Positions 6,177 through 13,621 are shown, numbered from the stretch's first letter. The stretch is DNA of 24,786 bases from an uncultured Lachnospiraceae bacterium (GCA_949051815.1 CARQVR010000048.1:1-24786); one strand, 5' to 3'. Notes: generated by a model not told the origin, from the sequence alone. Numbers and translations: made by a program.

Positions 6177-7520
6177 ATGAACAAAAACAAACTGAAATGG
6201 ACAGCATGTGCACTGGCAGCAGTAATTGGATTTACCGGCACGGGAATTGACGTGGAAGCCACAGGAAATGTGGGAAGTGTTCTCCCTTCGGCCGGCATAG
6301 AATTTTCGCTTCAGGATGAGGATAAGTCCACCGCGCTTTCCGCTTTAAAGGAAGAATCCGATAAAGAGGCGGCGGAGCTGGAAGAAAACAACAGGGAAAA
6401 CGCTTCGTCTGAACTTGAAAACGAGGGCATCAGCGTAGGGAGCGTCCAGTTAGGCGGATTTTCCGATCTTGCCAGCACATCCGATAAGGTGAGTAAGGTT
6501 TCGGAAAAGAAGATTCAGGATACGATTGTGGTCAGCGAAGGCTACACAAGAGATTTGAAGGCGGCGGCAGGCAGCGGTCTGTCAGAGGAAGAAGAGAGCT
6601 TTAAGAATCTGGTTATCGCGAAAGTAAATGATTATGTGAATGTACGCGATATCCCCAGTGAGGAAGGCGAGATCGTCGGCAAGCTCTACAACAAATCCGT
6701 CGGCAGCTTCATCGAGGAGGAGGACGGCTGGTACAAGATCAGCTCCGGTTCCGTCGAGGGATATGTGAAGGGCGAGTATTGTGTGACAGGCGATGATGCC
6801 GTTGATTATGCGAAGGAAGTGGGAACCCGTATTGCGACCGTTACGACCACGACATTGAAGGTGCGTGAGCAGCCCGGTCTGGATGAGGCGGTTCTGGGTC
6901 TGGTTCCGATCGAAGATGAGCTGATCGTCACAGAGGAAATGGACGGTTGGGTTAAGGTAAATATCGAGGAAGGTGACGGCTATGTTTCCATGGATTACGT
7001 TACCCTTTCCACGGAGTTTGTAAAAGCGGAGTCCGTAGCCGAGGAGAAGGCGAGACTTGCCAAAGAAGAAGAGGCGAGAAAGGCAGCGCGGGCGGCGGCT
7101 AAAAAGAAAACGTCAGAAAATGCAGCGGGCAGCAAGAGCGAGGACGGCGGCAAGACTTATGCGAACCCGACCGGAAGCTCGGGAGCCGATGTGGTACAGT
7201 TTGCGAAGCAGTTTGTGGGTAATCCCTACGTGTACGGCGGCACCAGCCTGACAAACGGTGCGGACTGCTCCGGATTCGTTATGAGCGTGTATAAGAACTT
7301 CGGCGTAAACCTGCCCCACTCTTCGGCGGCGGACAGAAGCGTAGGCGCTGCGGTCAACGGTCTGGAAAACGCACAGCCCGGCGATATCATCTGTTATTCG
7401 GGTCATGTGGGAATTTACGCAGGCGACGGTCAGATCGTGCATGCATCCACATCCAAGACGGGCATTATTGTATCCAGCGCAACCTATCGTTCCATTCTTT
7501 CGATCAGAAGAATCCTCTAA
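6177..7520 (+). CDS. Secreted NlpC/P60 endopeptidase with two SH3-like domains
   Basis: 447 aa. An N-terminal signal segment has positive residues at 3-8 and a hydrophobic stretch to about residue 21, with probable cleavage near E-A-T-G. An acidic region is followed by two bacterial SH3 repeats (about 145-200 and 220-280), each with a V-N-V-R / L-K-V-R-E signature and D-G-W. A Lys/Glu/Ala-rich linker precedes a C-terminal NlpC/P60 domain with Cys364 (D-C-S-G-F), His410 (G-H-V-G-I-Y) and His422. Such enzymes cut gamma-D-Glu-diamino-acid bonds of wall peptides, with SH3 domains binding wall material. It is monocistronic, with its own promoter and terminator. Confidence 0.93.
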   Translation: MNKNKLKWTACALAAVIGFTGTGIDVEATGNVGSVLPSAGIEFSLQDEDKSTALSALKEESDKEAAELEENNRENASSELENEGISVGSVQLGGFSDLASTSDKVSKVSEKKIQDTIVVSEGYTRDLKAAAGSGLSEEEESFKNLVIAKVNDYVNVRDIPSEEGEIVGKLYNKSVGSFIEEEDGWYKISSGSVEGYVKGEYCVTGDDAVDYAKEVGTRIATVTTTTLKVREQPGLDEAVLGLVPIEDELIVTEEMDGWVKVNIEEGDGYVSMDYVTLSTEFVKAESVAEEKARLAKEEEARKAARAAAKKKTSENAAGSKSEDGGKTYANPTGSSGADVVQFAKQFVGNPYVYGGTSLTNGADCSGFVMSVYKNFGVNLPHSSAADRSVGAAVNGLENAQPGDIICYSGHVGIYAGDGQIVHASTSKTGIIVSSATYRSILSIRRIL

Positions 7521-7561
7521 GAAGGAGCGGCGCTGCAGTACAGAAAGAAAACGATTACAGG

Positions 7562-7598
7562 GAAGGAGACGTTCCGGCGGGGCGTCTCCTTCTTTTCC
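7562..7598 (+). terminator. Intrinsic terminator of the NlpC/P60 gene
   Basis: A perfect 10-bp stem (GAAGGAGACG / CGTCTCCTTC) with an 11-nt loop, followed by TTTTCC. Confidence 0.85.
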
Positions 7599-7664
7599 GC
7601 ATAAGCAGAGCCCCCGTTTTGTCTACAGTGCACAAAGTTTTTCGGGGATATAAAATAACGGGTG

Positions 7665-7750
7665 TGTGGAAAAAACGACTTATACACATAAAAATAACAG
7701 ATTTTATGCTTGAAATGGTTTTATACACGGATTTATCCACCATATCCACA
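7665..7750. other. Cluster of five DnaA-box-like 9-mers in a 390-bp gene-free stretch
   Basis: Against TTATCCACA: TTTTCCACA on the minus strand at 7665-7673, TTATACACA at 7680-7688, TTATACACG at 7721-7729, TTATCCACC at 7733-7741 and ATATCCACA at 7742-7750. The rest of the spacer between the NlpC/P60 terminator and the hpf promoter is AT-rich and holds no gene that I can see. Confidence 0.5.
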
Positions 7751-7834
7751 GCTTTTTGACCGGGTCGATCATTTTATTTATGGAAACTGAGCGAACGTGC
7801 GTTTTGTGTATTTCCTCCAAATGGGAGCAAATTG

Positions 7835-7864
7835 TTGCAAAAGAATAGTAAAATATGGTATACT
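7835..7864 (+). promoter_or_regulatory. Candidate promoter of hpf
   Basis: TTGCAA at 7835-7840, an 18-bp spacer and TATACT at 7859-7864. A TATGG just upstream of the -10 may help. The start codon is 50 bases downstream. Confidence 0.6.
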
Positions 7865-7913
7865 GTTTGCATAAGCATTGCTTATAACTCCAATCTGGAA
7901 GGGGATGAATCAG

Positions 7914-8441
7914 ATGAAATTTAATATTGTTGGAAAGAATATCGAGGTAACAGAAGGATTACGGGCAGCAGTGGAGGATAAGATCGGTAAACTGGAGAAG
8001 TTTTTTACCGAGGATACGGAGGTGCATGTTACACTCAGTGTAGAGAAGGATCGCCAGAAGATTGAAGTGACGATTCCCGTGAAGGGTAATATCATCCGCT
8101 CCGAGCAGGTCAGCAGCGACATGTATGTTTCCATTGATCTGGTGGAGGAGATCATCGAGAGACAGCTTAAGAAGTATAAAAATAAGCTGGTAGACAAGAA
8201 GCAGGGAGCCGGCTTTTTCCGTCAGGAGTTTATTGATAAGGATTATATGGATGAGGAGGAAGTGCAGATTATCCGCACGAAGAAGTTTGACATTAAACCC
8301 ATGTATCCGGAGGACGCCTGCGTGCAGATGGAACTCCTCGGCCACAATTTCTTCGTATTCTGTAATGCGGAGACAGATCAGGTGAACGTGGTCTATAAGA
8401 GAAAGGGAAACACATACGGGCTGATTGAGCCTGAGTTTTAA
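7914..8441 (+). CDS. hpf: Long-form ribosome hibernation promoting factor
   Basis: 175 aa. The N-terminal domain (1 to about 100) has the beta-alpha-beta pattern and M-K-F-N-I-V-G-K-N-I-E-V-T-E start of the YfiA/HPF family. A linker leads to a C-terminal domain (about 118-175) ending N-T-Y-G-L-I-E-P-E, the dimerisation module of long HPF. Known role: it binds the 30S subunit in slow growth and pairs 70S ribosomes into inactive 100S dimers. ATG 7914 was chosen because GGAAGGGG ends 9 bases upstream; an ATG at 7905 lies directly on that site. A terminator follows, so it is probably monocistronic. secA, a common downstream neighbour, is not here. Confidence 0.95.
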   Translation: MKFNIVGKNIEVTEGLRAAVEDKIGKLEKFFTEDTEVHVTLSVEKDRQKIEVTIPVKGNIIRSEQVSSDMYVSIDLVEEIIERQLKKYKNKLVDKKQGAGFFRQEFIDKDYMDEEEVQIIRTKKFDIKPMYPEDACVQMELLGHNFFVFCNAETDQVNVVYKRKGNTYGLIEPEF

Positions 8442-8457
8442 AAACGGTTCATACGGG

Positions 8458-8490
8458 CGGCAGGGCAGAGCAATCTTCCCTGCCGTTTTC
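8458..8490 (+). terminator. Intrinsic terminator of hpf
   Basis: A perfect 8-bp stem (CGGCAGGG / CCCTGCCG), 12-nt loop, then TTTTC. Confidence 0.8.
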
Positions 8491-8504
8491 TGATGAGCAG
8501 CAGT

Positions 8505-8852
8505 TCAGACTTCCCGGTACATGGTCAGCCGCACCCGGTCTGCCTCGAGCGCTATGTCCGCGTGGTCTATCATCATGCCGACCAGAAGGAGCTGGCTGCT
8601 TTCGCCGGGATCTCCGCTGCCAGCCAGTTCCCAGTAGATATCGCTCATGCCGTCGTTTTTCTGTCCGTTCAGATAGTGGTCCAGATGGGAAAGCTTGTCG
8701 GCGAAGGAGGGGTGAAAGTCCGCTTCCAGACAAATCGTGACTTTTCTGTCTTTCCGTTCAATCCGGGTGTCAATATAAGATGCCTCCAGCGCAAAGAAAA
8801 ACATGGTCAGCTCCTCTACGATCTTGGCGGTCTTTTTTTCTTCATGTGTCAT
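8505..8852 (-). CDS. Small conserved-looking protein of unknown function
   Basis: 115 aa, not recognised. It is soluble and charged, with an amphipathic N-terminal helix (about 2-25), a mixed alpha/beta middle with an R-K-V-T-I-C-L-E-A strand, and a hydrophobic L-L-L-V-G-M-M-I helix near 90. The start at 8852 has GGAG six bases upstream; an in-frame ATG at 8864 has a weaker site. It lies about 40 bases after the DUF1576 stop on the same strand, so the two are likely cotranscribed and functionally linked. It has no signal peptide or membrane segment. A terminator hairpin shared with hpf lies on its 3' side. Confidence 0.65.
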   Translation of the reverse strand: MTHEEKKTAKIVEELTMFFFALEASYIDTRIERKDRKVTICLEADFHPSFADKLSHLDHYLNGQKNDGMSDIYWELAGSGDPGESSQLLLVGMMIDHADIALEADRVRLTMYREV

Positions 8853-8893
8853 GGTAAGCTCCATTCTGCGCAGAATCTGCGCTGTCGTTACTT

Positions 8894-10180
8894 TCAGTGT
8901 CTGTTTTTCTGATCTTTCTTAGTCTGAAATCCTTTGATAAAACTTTCCAGAGTCGGGACGAGCACGATGGCGACCAGACCGGTGGCAAAGCCGTTGTTGT
9001 ACAGATTTAATCCGCCGTAGAGGGTGGAAGAACATACCACGACTGCGGCGTGCAGCATTCCGGCGATGATTCCGGCAAGGATGCCGAACTGTCCGGCAAT
9101 GGGAGCCAGTCCGACGGCAAAGACAGCGGCCATCTGGATCCCCGGCGTGGTGGGCTGCATGTGGGTAAAAAGGGTGGATAGAAGGACACCGGCCAGCACC
9201 GGCAGGTAATTCCGGGCATGGACGCCGAAAGCGGCAAAGCCGAATGCGGTAAGAAGCGCGCCCACAACGGGGCCGGACAAGTCGCCGCCGATCAGCAGGA
9301 TATAAGTGGTGCACAGCAGGCCGACAATCCCCATATTGACCAAAGTGACCGGTGCGCCGTCCATCAGGACAAAATCCGCCACCGCGCGGCCCGGGTGACG
9401 CATCAGTTTAAGGAGCGGGCGCAGGCCGTTTCTGTTCATGAACAGGCCGAAAAGCAGCGCCGATGCAAAGTACAGATACAGGCCGGCGAGCAGCCATAAG
9501 GGACGGCCGTAGCGCCATATGAATACGTCACTGCTTTCCAGACCGAAGGATTGCAGGACGCACATCATGACAAAGGCGAAAAGGCCGCCGGCAAATCCCA
9601 TGTTAAAAAGATTGTAGCCCATGTGCATGGAGGCGGTATGTACGGAGAGCGGCGGCAGTACGAAGCCGGAAAAAATGCCGACGGCTACAGCGACTGTCAG
9701 ATTGACGGCAAAGGAGAAGGGCAGCAGGTATACAAGCTCCGTCACCATGGGCGCCAGACAGGAGCCGAAAAGCGCCGTATAAATATAGCGGCTCATGCCT
9801 GCCTGATGGAACTTTGCGTAAAGCCATGTGCCGAGCAGCATGGGCAGGACATTTACCGGGTTTTTACCGAACAGAGCGAAGCCCGTATTGATAAAGAGAA
9901 CGGCCATGGTGAGTCCGGTGAAAGGAATTTTTTGCAGGCGGATCAGGAGCATGGCCAGACTCAGAACCAGTCCAGCATTAAAGAAAGCCGCACCGGATCC
10001 GGCCAGCTCGAAATAATCCGTGACAAGCGCGTCTCTGGTAAGCACGATAATGGCCATGCCGCGAAGAAGCTCCCCCGGCGGCGCCAGAAGAAAGGCGGCG
10101 ATAAACAGGAGCAGGGCTGTTGCAAGGCAGAAGGCTGGCATTTCTTTTCCCTCCAGAGCCTTTCGGATTTTTTCGGTCAT
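8894..10180 (-). CDS. DUF1576 family polytopic membrane protein
   Basis: 428 aa with about ten to twelve hydrophobic segments in two related halves. The P-P-L-S-V-H-T-A-S-M-H-M-G-Y-N-L-F-N-M-G-F-A-G-G segment in the first half is echoed by L-N-L-Y-N-N-G-F-A-T-G in the second, which is the internal duplication expected for DUF1576. Function is unknown; a transporter role is inference from topology. ATG 10180 was chosen because GGGAGGA lies 8 bases upstream; the frame is open 44 codons further but without a ribosome site. The small gene ending at 8505 follows on the same strand. Glycine- and alanine-rich helices suggest a packed channel-like protein. Confidence 0.82.
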   Translation of the reverse strand: MTEKIRKALEGKEMPAFCLATALLLFIAAFLLAPPGELLRGMAIIVLTRDALVTDYFELAGSGAAFFNAGLVLSLAMLLIRLQKIPFTGLTMAVLFINTGFALFGKNPVNVLPMLLGTWLYAKFHQAGMSRYIYTALFGSCLAPMVTELVYLLPFSFAVNLTVAVAVGIFSGFVLPPLSVHTASMHMGYNLFNMGFAGGLFAFVMMCVLQSFGLESSDVFIWRYGRPLWLLAGLYLYFASALLFGLFMNRNGLRPLLKLMRHPGRAVADFVLMDGAPVTLVNMGIVGLLCTTYILLIGGDLSGPVVGALLTAFGFAAFGVHARNYLPVLAGVLLSTLFTHMQPTTPGIQMAAVFAVGLAPIAGQFGILAGIIAGMLHAAVVVCSSTLYGGLNLYNNGFATGLVAIVLVPTLESFIKGFQTKKDQKNRH

Positions 10181-10346
10181 AGGCAGATCCTCCCGCAAAC
10201 GAATCAAATATACTCCTATCATAACAAGATATGCGCCGGGGGACAATGTGATATTTGTCTTTGCGGGCGATTTGTAAGCGATTCCGGCAGTACTGGACCA
10301 GACTCCTGACATAACGGTATTTCAGGCCACATATATTAGAGTGAAA

Positions 10347-10434
10347 AGAACTTCTAAAGCTCAGCAGCAGAGGCTGCTTCGCTAAGAAGTTCTATGTTTC
10401 ACTCGGGAGAATGCAAAAAAAACGGGCATTCTCC
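10347..10434. repeat. Diverged copy of the double-hairpin repeat
   Basis: AGAACTTCT at 10347-10355 pairs with AGAAGTTCT at 10385-10393 around a GCAGC/GCTGC inner stem (hairpin A). ATGTTTCAC follows, then GGAGAATGC / GCATTCTCC at 10406-10414 and 10426-10434 (hairpin B). Order and sequence match the reverse complement of the unit at 3781-4042. It lies in a divergent spacer. A further hairpin GTCACAG-TAAAG-CTGTGAC follows at about 10447-10465. Confidence 0.8.
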
Positions 10435-10513
10435 GCAGTGATTTGCGTCACAGTAAAGCTGTGACATGGCGGTTAGAGGGGAAAGAACGGTTCGGGATTC
10501 CGGAAGGAAAACC

Positions 10514-11230
10514 ATGGAGGCGGGCATGAAACGGAGCGGAATATATAACAGGGGACGGGGACGAAGCGGGATGGCCGTGAGGATCGGTATGCTTCTGATA
10601 CTCGCTCTCGGCTGTGTCTGTATTGCGGGAGAACTTATGGGCAAATGGCAGATGCCCGTTCGTCAGGAGAGCGACAGCCGGACAAACGGGCAGGCGGTGG
10701 AAGTGACTGCGGACGGCAATTATATCAAGTGGGTGGAATTTCACGTCACAAACGAGGCGATGTCAGCGGCCTACGATCTGGATGTGGACAGCTACCGCGA
10801 TGAGATACATGTAAACTGGATTGAGCTTCTGGCTTATGTGGGGGCTAAGACAGGCGGGAAGTTTGACAAAAACAGTGTCAGGAAAATAGAGGAGGCGGCG
10901 GAAAAACTGAAAAGCGGCGACTGTACGATGGAGGAGCTGACAGAGGATATGGAGTATTACGACTATTATCTGGAGGCATACACGGCGGTGCTTGGCGGCA
11001 TGACGGGAGAATTTACGCTGGACGGTAAACGGGTCTATGGACTGAAAGCTTTCTCCCCCATTGCGAAGGGGTTTGACTACAGCCATTATGATGATTTCGG
11101 GTCTTCCCGCAGCTATGGCTACGCAAGACCCCATCTGGGGCATGACATGATGGGGCAGATCGGCACGCCGATAAGAATAAAATATAGAGCCTGTGCATCA
11201 AAAAAGGATGCGCAGGCTTTTGTCTTCTAA
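10514..11230 (+). CDS. M23-family metallopeptidase, N-terminal part, interrupted by the element
   Basis: 238 codons, of which about 220 are host gene. A transmembrane helix at about 20-40 follows an Arg-rich N-terminus, then an extracytoplasmic region with N-W-I-E-L-L-A-Y and Y-Y-D-Y-Y-L-E-A-Y, typical of clostridial membrane-anchored M23 proteins. The LytM domain begins and shows the first zinc motif H207-x3-D211 and then G-T-P-I. There the similarity stops and 18 unrelated codons lead to a TAA inside element sequence. The second zinc motif (HxH) is missing, so the product should be inactive. Starts at 10514 (AAGGA upstream) and 10526 (GGAGG upstream) are both good. Role in wall remodelling or sporulation is family-level inference. 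Confidence 0.85.
   Translation: MEAGMKRSGIYNRGRGRSGMAVRIGMLLILALGCVCIAGELMGKWQMPVRQESDSRTNGQAVEVTADGNYIKWVEFHVTNEAMSAAYDLDVDSYRDEIHVNWIELLAYVGAKTGGKFDKNSVRKIEEAAEKLKSGDCTMEELTEDMEYYDYYLEAYTAVLGGMTGEFTLDGKRVYGLKAFSPIAKGFDYSHYDDFGSSRSYGYARPHLGHDMMGQIGTPIRIKYRACASKKDAQAFVF
11162..11187. other. Left host-element junction (candidate att site)
   Basis: M23 coding similarity ends with Gly-Thr-Pro-Ile at 11162-11173. An AT-rich stretch, the integrase terminator and the integrase gene follow at once. The crossover dinucleotide for a serine recombinase should lie here. The matching right junction is outside the window, so exact bases cannot be fixed. Confidence 0.65.
11188..11222. terminator. Bidirectional terminator at the integrase 3' end
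   Basis: A 12-base near-perfect stem (AGCCTGTGCATC at 11188-11199, GATGCGCAGGCT at 11207-11218), flanked by T-rich sequence on the right and A-rich sequence on the left. It overlaps the last codons of the integrase and insulates the host fragment from the element. Confidence 0.75.
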
Positions 11231-12757
11231 TATGCACTTCTTGACAATCTTACGAACCAGTTCATTTTTCGCATTATACTCGATAGAGTCGAAATTATCA
11301 AGAAGATAGCAGATGTTATTATAGATTTCGTCTTCCATATCCTGCAGGGTTTTGGCATTGTTCTTCTGGAGCACTGCCTGCCGCAGGTTTCCTTCAAGGG
11401 CTCGCTTGCTCTTATCCAACTCCTCGATTTTTGCAACGATATACGACGAAGCGGTTGAGTCCATGGCTGACATCAGAGCGGCGGTCAGGTTATCAATAGA
11501 CGTCTGAATCTGTTTCAGCTCTGCTTTGATAGATGAAACACTCTGCAGGGAACCGTCCGCCTCATCGCGGTGGAGTTTGAATCCTTGCGGATTCAGACGG
11601 ATACTGCGAAGCTGTTTCAGAAAGGCATTTTCAACCTCCTCTATGCGGATGTATCCTGTATCGCATTTATTTTTCCCCTGCCTCGCCATGTCCGTACAGT
11701 AATAGTAAGAAAAGCGGATACCGTTCTTCATGTATGTGCGTATATCCATTCTGGCGCCGCATTTGCACCGCATAACGCCTTTGAGGAAGCCGCATTCATA
11801 TTTTGCCGTGCGGATCATCTTATTGACGCCCAGACGCTCCTGTGCTGCGATCCAGTCTGCAGCGGGTATGACATAGTCATGTATGCCTATCGCAATAGTC
11901 CATGCCGCCTTATCCTGTTTCTTCTGGGACTGTTTGCCGGATTTCGTTTTGCCGTAGCCGATCAGGCCCTTTGTGCCGTCGAAGAGCTTTTCATCCGGCA
12001 GGGCGCATCCCTGATCCTGAAAATAGTAATAAGCGTCTGCGCTGTTTTGGCAGTAAACCGGGTTGGTGATGATGTTATAGATCTGTGACGTGTTGAGAAA
12101 TTTGCCGGACTGGCTCTTTATGCCGTGGTCTTTGCAGTACCGCTCTATCTTCGTGATAGGATAGCCCTGCAGGATAAGACCGTAGAGCTGTTTTACAAGC
12201 CAGATGGTATTTTTGTCCACCATGAGGTAAGAATGCTCCTTCTCGCCGATCTGACGGCGCACAGAGGTCATTCCAGTGGGCAGCTTCCCGCCTGTCCATT
12301 TACCGGCGGCGCCGAGCGCACGCATATTGTCAGTGACACGCTCAGACGTGTTTTCACGTTCAAGCTGGGCGAAAGCGGCGAGAATGTACATGACGGTACG
12401 ACCCATTGGCGTAGTGGTATCGAAAGACTCTTTAACAGATACGAAAGAGACGTTATGCTGCTGAAAGATATCGTACATGGCGGAAAATTCCTGCACGTTT
12501 CGGCTGATCCGATCCAGCTTGTAGACCATCACCACATCCAGCACATTGTTCTGCACGTCTTTCATCAGTTCCTGAAAGCTGGGGCGGTTCATGTTCTTGC
12601 CGGAAAAACCTTCGTCCTTATCGTAGACCTTAAAATCGACCTCCTGATCTTTAAAGACTATACTGGCATAGTCCTTGCAAAGCTGCACCTGGACGTTAAC
12701 GGAGTCGCTGTTATCGCGGTATACAGATTTGCGCGGATAGATTCCGATTGTGAGCAT
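11198..12757 (-). CDS. Large serine recombinase (integrase)
   Basis: 519 aa. The N-terminal resolvase domain (about 1-145) has the nucleophile in Y-P-R-K-S (Ser11), with Y-K-L-D-R-I-S-R near residue 80 and the helix A-A-F-A-Q-L-E-R-E. A recombinase domain (about 165-280) follows, then a zinc ribbon (M-R-C-K-C-G-A-R-M with a distal C...C pair), and a Gln/Lys/Glu-rich coiled coil near 410-480 as used in directionality control. It catalyses site-specific integration and, with a directionality factor, excision. ATG 12757 was chosen because AGGAGG lies 8 bases upstream. It faces the host junction with its 3' end. Confidence 0.96.
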   Translation of the reverse strand: MLTIGIYPRKSVYRDNSDSVNVQVQLCKDYASIVFKDQEVDFKVYDKDEGFSGKNMNRPSFQELMKDVQNNVLDVVMVYKLDRISRNVQEFSAMYDIFQQHNVSFVSVKESFDTTTPMGRTVMYILAAFAQLERENTSERVTDNMRALGAAGKWTGGKLPTGMTSVRRQIGEKEHSYLMVDKNTIWLVKQLYGLILQGYPITKIERYCKDHGIKSQSGKFLNTSQIYNIITNPVYCQNSADAYYYFQDQGCALPDEKLFDGTKGLIGYGKTKSGKQSQKKQDKAAWTIAIGIHDYVIPAADWIAAQERLGVNKMIRTAKYECGFLKGVMRCKCGARMDIRTYMKNGIRFSYYYCTDMARQGKNKCDTGYIRIEEVENAFLKQLRSIRLNPQGFKLHRDEADGSLQSVSSIKAELKQIQTSIDNLTAALMSAMDSTASSYIVAKIEELDKSKRALEGNLRQAVLQKNNAKTLQDMEDEIYNNICYLLDNFDSIEYNAKNELVRKIVKKCILEDKSLRILF

Positions 12758-12779
12758 GGTACCATCCTCCTGTTCAACT

Positions 12780-12796
12780 GGTGACAATTTGTCACC
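12780..12796. promoter_or_regulatory. Perfect 17-bp palindrome upstream of the integrase
   Basis: GGTGACAATTTGTCACC, two 8-base arms around one base, 23 bp before the integrase ATG. A TATGAT on the minus strand about ten bases further upstream could be the -10 box, placing the palindrome near the start site, a typical repressor position. It differs from the TTGCACAGTGCAA sites of the switch. Confidence 0.6.
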
Positions 12797-12817
12797 GTTA
12801 CATCATACGGGCAGCAG

Positions 12818-12853
12818 GGCATAAAAATGCCCGGCACTTGTGTTTTTGCCGGG
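12818..12853 (-). terminator. Candidate terminator between the immunity operon and the integrase
   Basis: On the minus strand CCCGGCA (12853-12847) pairs with TGCCGGG (12836-12830), followed by CATTTTTATG. It lies after the repressor/ImmA/56-aa operon and before the integrase. Its first arm overlaps the longer hairpin at 12849-12902. Confidence 0.55.
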
Positions 12854-12902
12854 AGAATGATATAATTTCACTTGTTCAGGGTGATTATATCGGGTCTCCC
12901 GG
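12849..12902. other. Large imperfect palindrome overlapping the terminator
   Basis: CCGGGAGA (12849-12856) pairs with TCTCCCGG (12895-12902), and GATATAAT (12859-12866) with ATTATATC (12884-12891). It shares bases 12849-12853 with the terminator stem, so the two structures exclude each other in a minus-strand transcript. Confidence 0.6.
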
Positions 12903-12958
12903 TATAGTTCCGATCCGCTTCGGTGTTGGTAGCATCGGGGCGGATTTTATTTATAGCA

Positions 12959-13129
12959 TTATTTTGTATCGTCAAGAGACTGCTGTATACGGGACAATTC
13001 AGGTAATACATCCCGCAACATTTTTAAATCATCAAAAGGAATATCATTTACAAGTTCATTAAAATACTGTAGCTGATCTGTCTTGGAAAGAGAGACAGAC
13101 TCTTTACTTGAAAAACTTTTATCATTCAT
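12959..13129 (-). CDS. 56-aa protein, third gene of the immunity operon
   Basis: Reads M-N-D-K-S-F-S-S-K-E to a TAA at 12961-12959. Its ATG overlaps the ImmA-like stop as ATGA, a clear sign of translational coupling. The peptide is soluble and mostly helical (Q-L-Q-Y-F-N-E-L-V and D-D-L-K-M-L-R-D-V-L), without Cys or membrane segment. It is not recognised. By position it could modulate the metallopeptidase or repressor, but that is only inference from operon order. Confidence 0.7.
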   Translation of the reverse strand: MNDKSFSSKESVSLSKTDQLQYFNELVNDIPFDDLKMLRDVLPELSRIQQSLDDTK

Positions 13130-13599
13130 GCATTTATACCAAGCTCAAGTACACCGAGGACTGGTTCAAAATATATAACGTAGTTGTCGATAGTGGCAAA
13201 AGCACCATATTTACTTCGGTAATACTGTATAGCCTCAAGAAGAAATTCTTCTGTCACATCCAGATGTTCAGCTGTATCGCTAAGTGAATGACATCCGTGC
13301 TTATAGGAATTTACGATGCCCATAAGCCCGATCAGACGATTGTATGCCCAGCCGCGTGCCCTTCGTTCCTGCCGCCGGTCTGAGGCGGTAGACTGGCATA
13401 TAATATCGCCTACCGTGGTATGGTAGTGACCAAGTTCTTCCGCAAGTATACAGGTGCGCTTCCGGCGCGTGCGGACTTCTTTGTTTATACCTATCACATT
13501 CCCGTTGATAAGTCCGTCAGACTTAGACTGAAATTCGGCATTCTCTATTACATAAACATCATTAACGATGCTTTCTTCGAGTAATTCTTCGTATTTCAA
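13126..13599 (-). CDS. ImmA/IrrE-family metallopeptidase (anti-repressor protease)
   Basis: 157 aa. The core motif is A-E-E-L-G-H-Y-H near residue 54, the ImmA/IrrE position, with Glu in place of the first His of HExxH; G-D-I follows as in phage homologues. Known: in ICEBs1, ImmA cleaves the repressor ImmR to induce excision, and homologues are common in Firmicutes prophages beside the repressor. The chosen start is a TTG at 13599 with GGGGGGA seven bases upstream. The gene follows the repressor by 22 bases and overlaps the next gene by ATGA. Induction of this element through repressor proteolysis is therefore likely. Whether the altered motif still binds zinc is not certain. Confidence 0.85.
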   Translation of the reverse strand: MKYEELLEESIVNDVYVIENAEFQSKSDGLINGNVIGINKEVRTRRKRTCILAEELGHYHTTVGDIICQSTASDRRQERRARGWAYNRLIGLMGIVNSYKHGCHSLSDTAEHLDVTEEFLLEAIQYYRSKYGAFATIDNYVIYFEPVLGVLELGINA

Positions 13600-13621
13600 C
13601 TAAAATCCCCCCGATAGTGTA

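Noticed and set aside
7665..7750. Chromosomal or plasmid replication origin
   Set aside because: The DnaA-like boxes are imperfect, no dnaA/dnaN or initiator gene is adjacent, and no clear unwinding element is seen; kept only as a DnaA-box cluster.
9551..10309. 252-codon plus-strand frame opposite the DUF1576 gene
   Set aside because: The peptide is Gln/His/Lys-rich with no domain; it is the antisense shadow of a hydrophobic membrane protein gene.
12125..12784. 219-codon plus-strand frame opposite the integrase
   Set aside because: The minus strand encodes a complete serine recombinase with all motifs and a strong ribosome site.
12781..13062. 93-codon plus-strand frame over the integrase leader
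   Set aside because: It crosses the palindrome, terminator and hairpin and overlaps the coupled 56-aa gene in antisense; no ribosome site.
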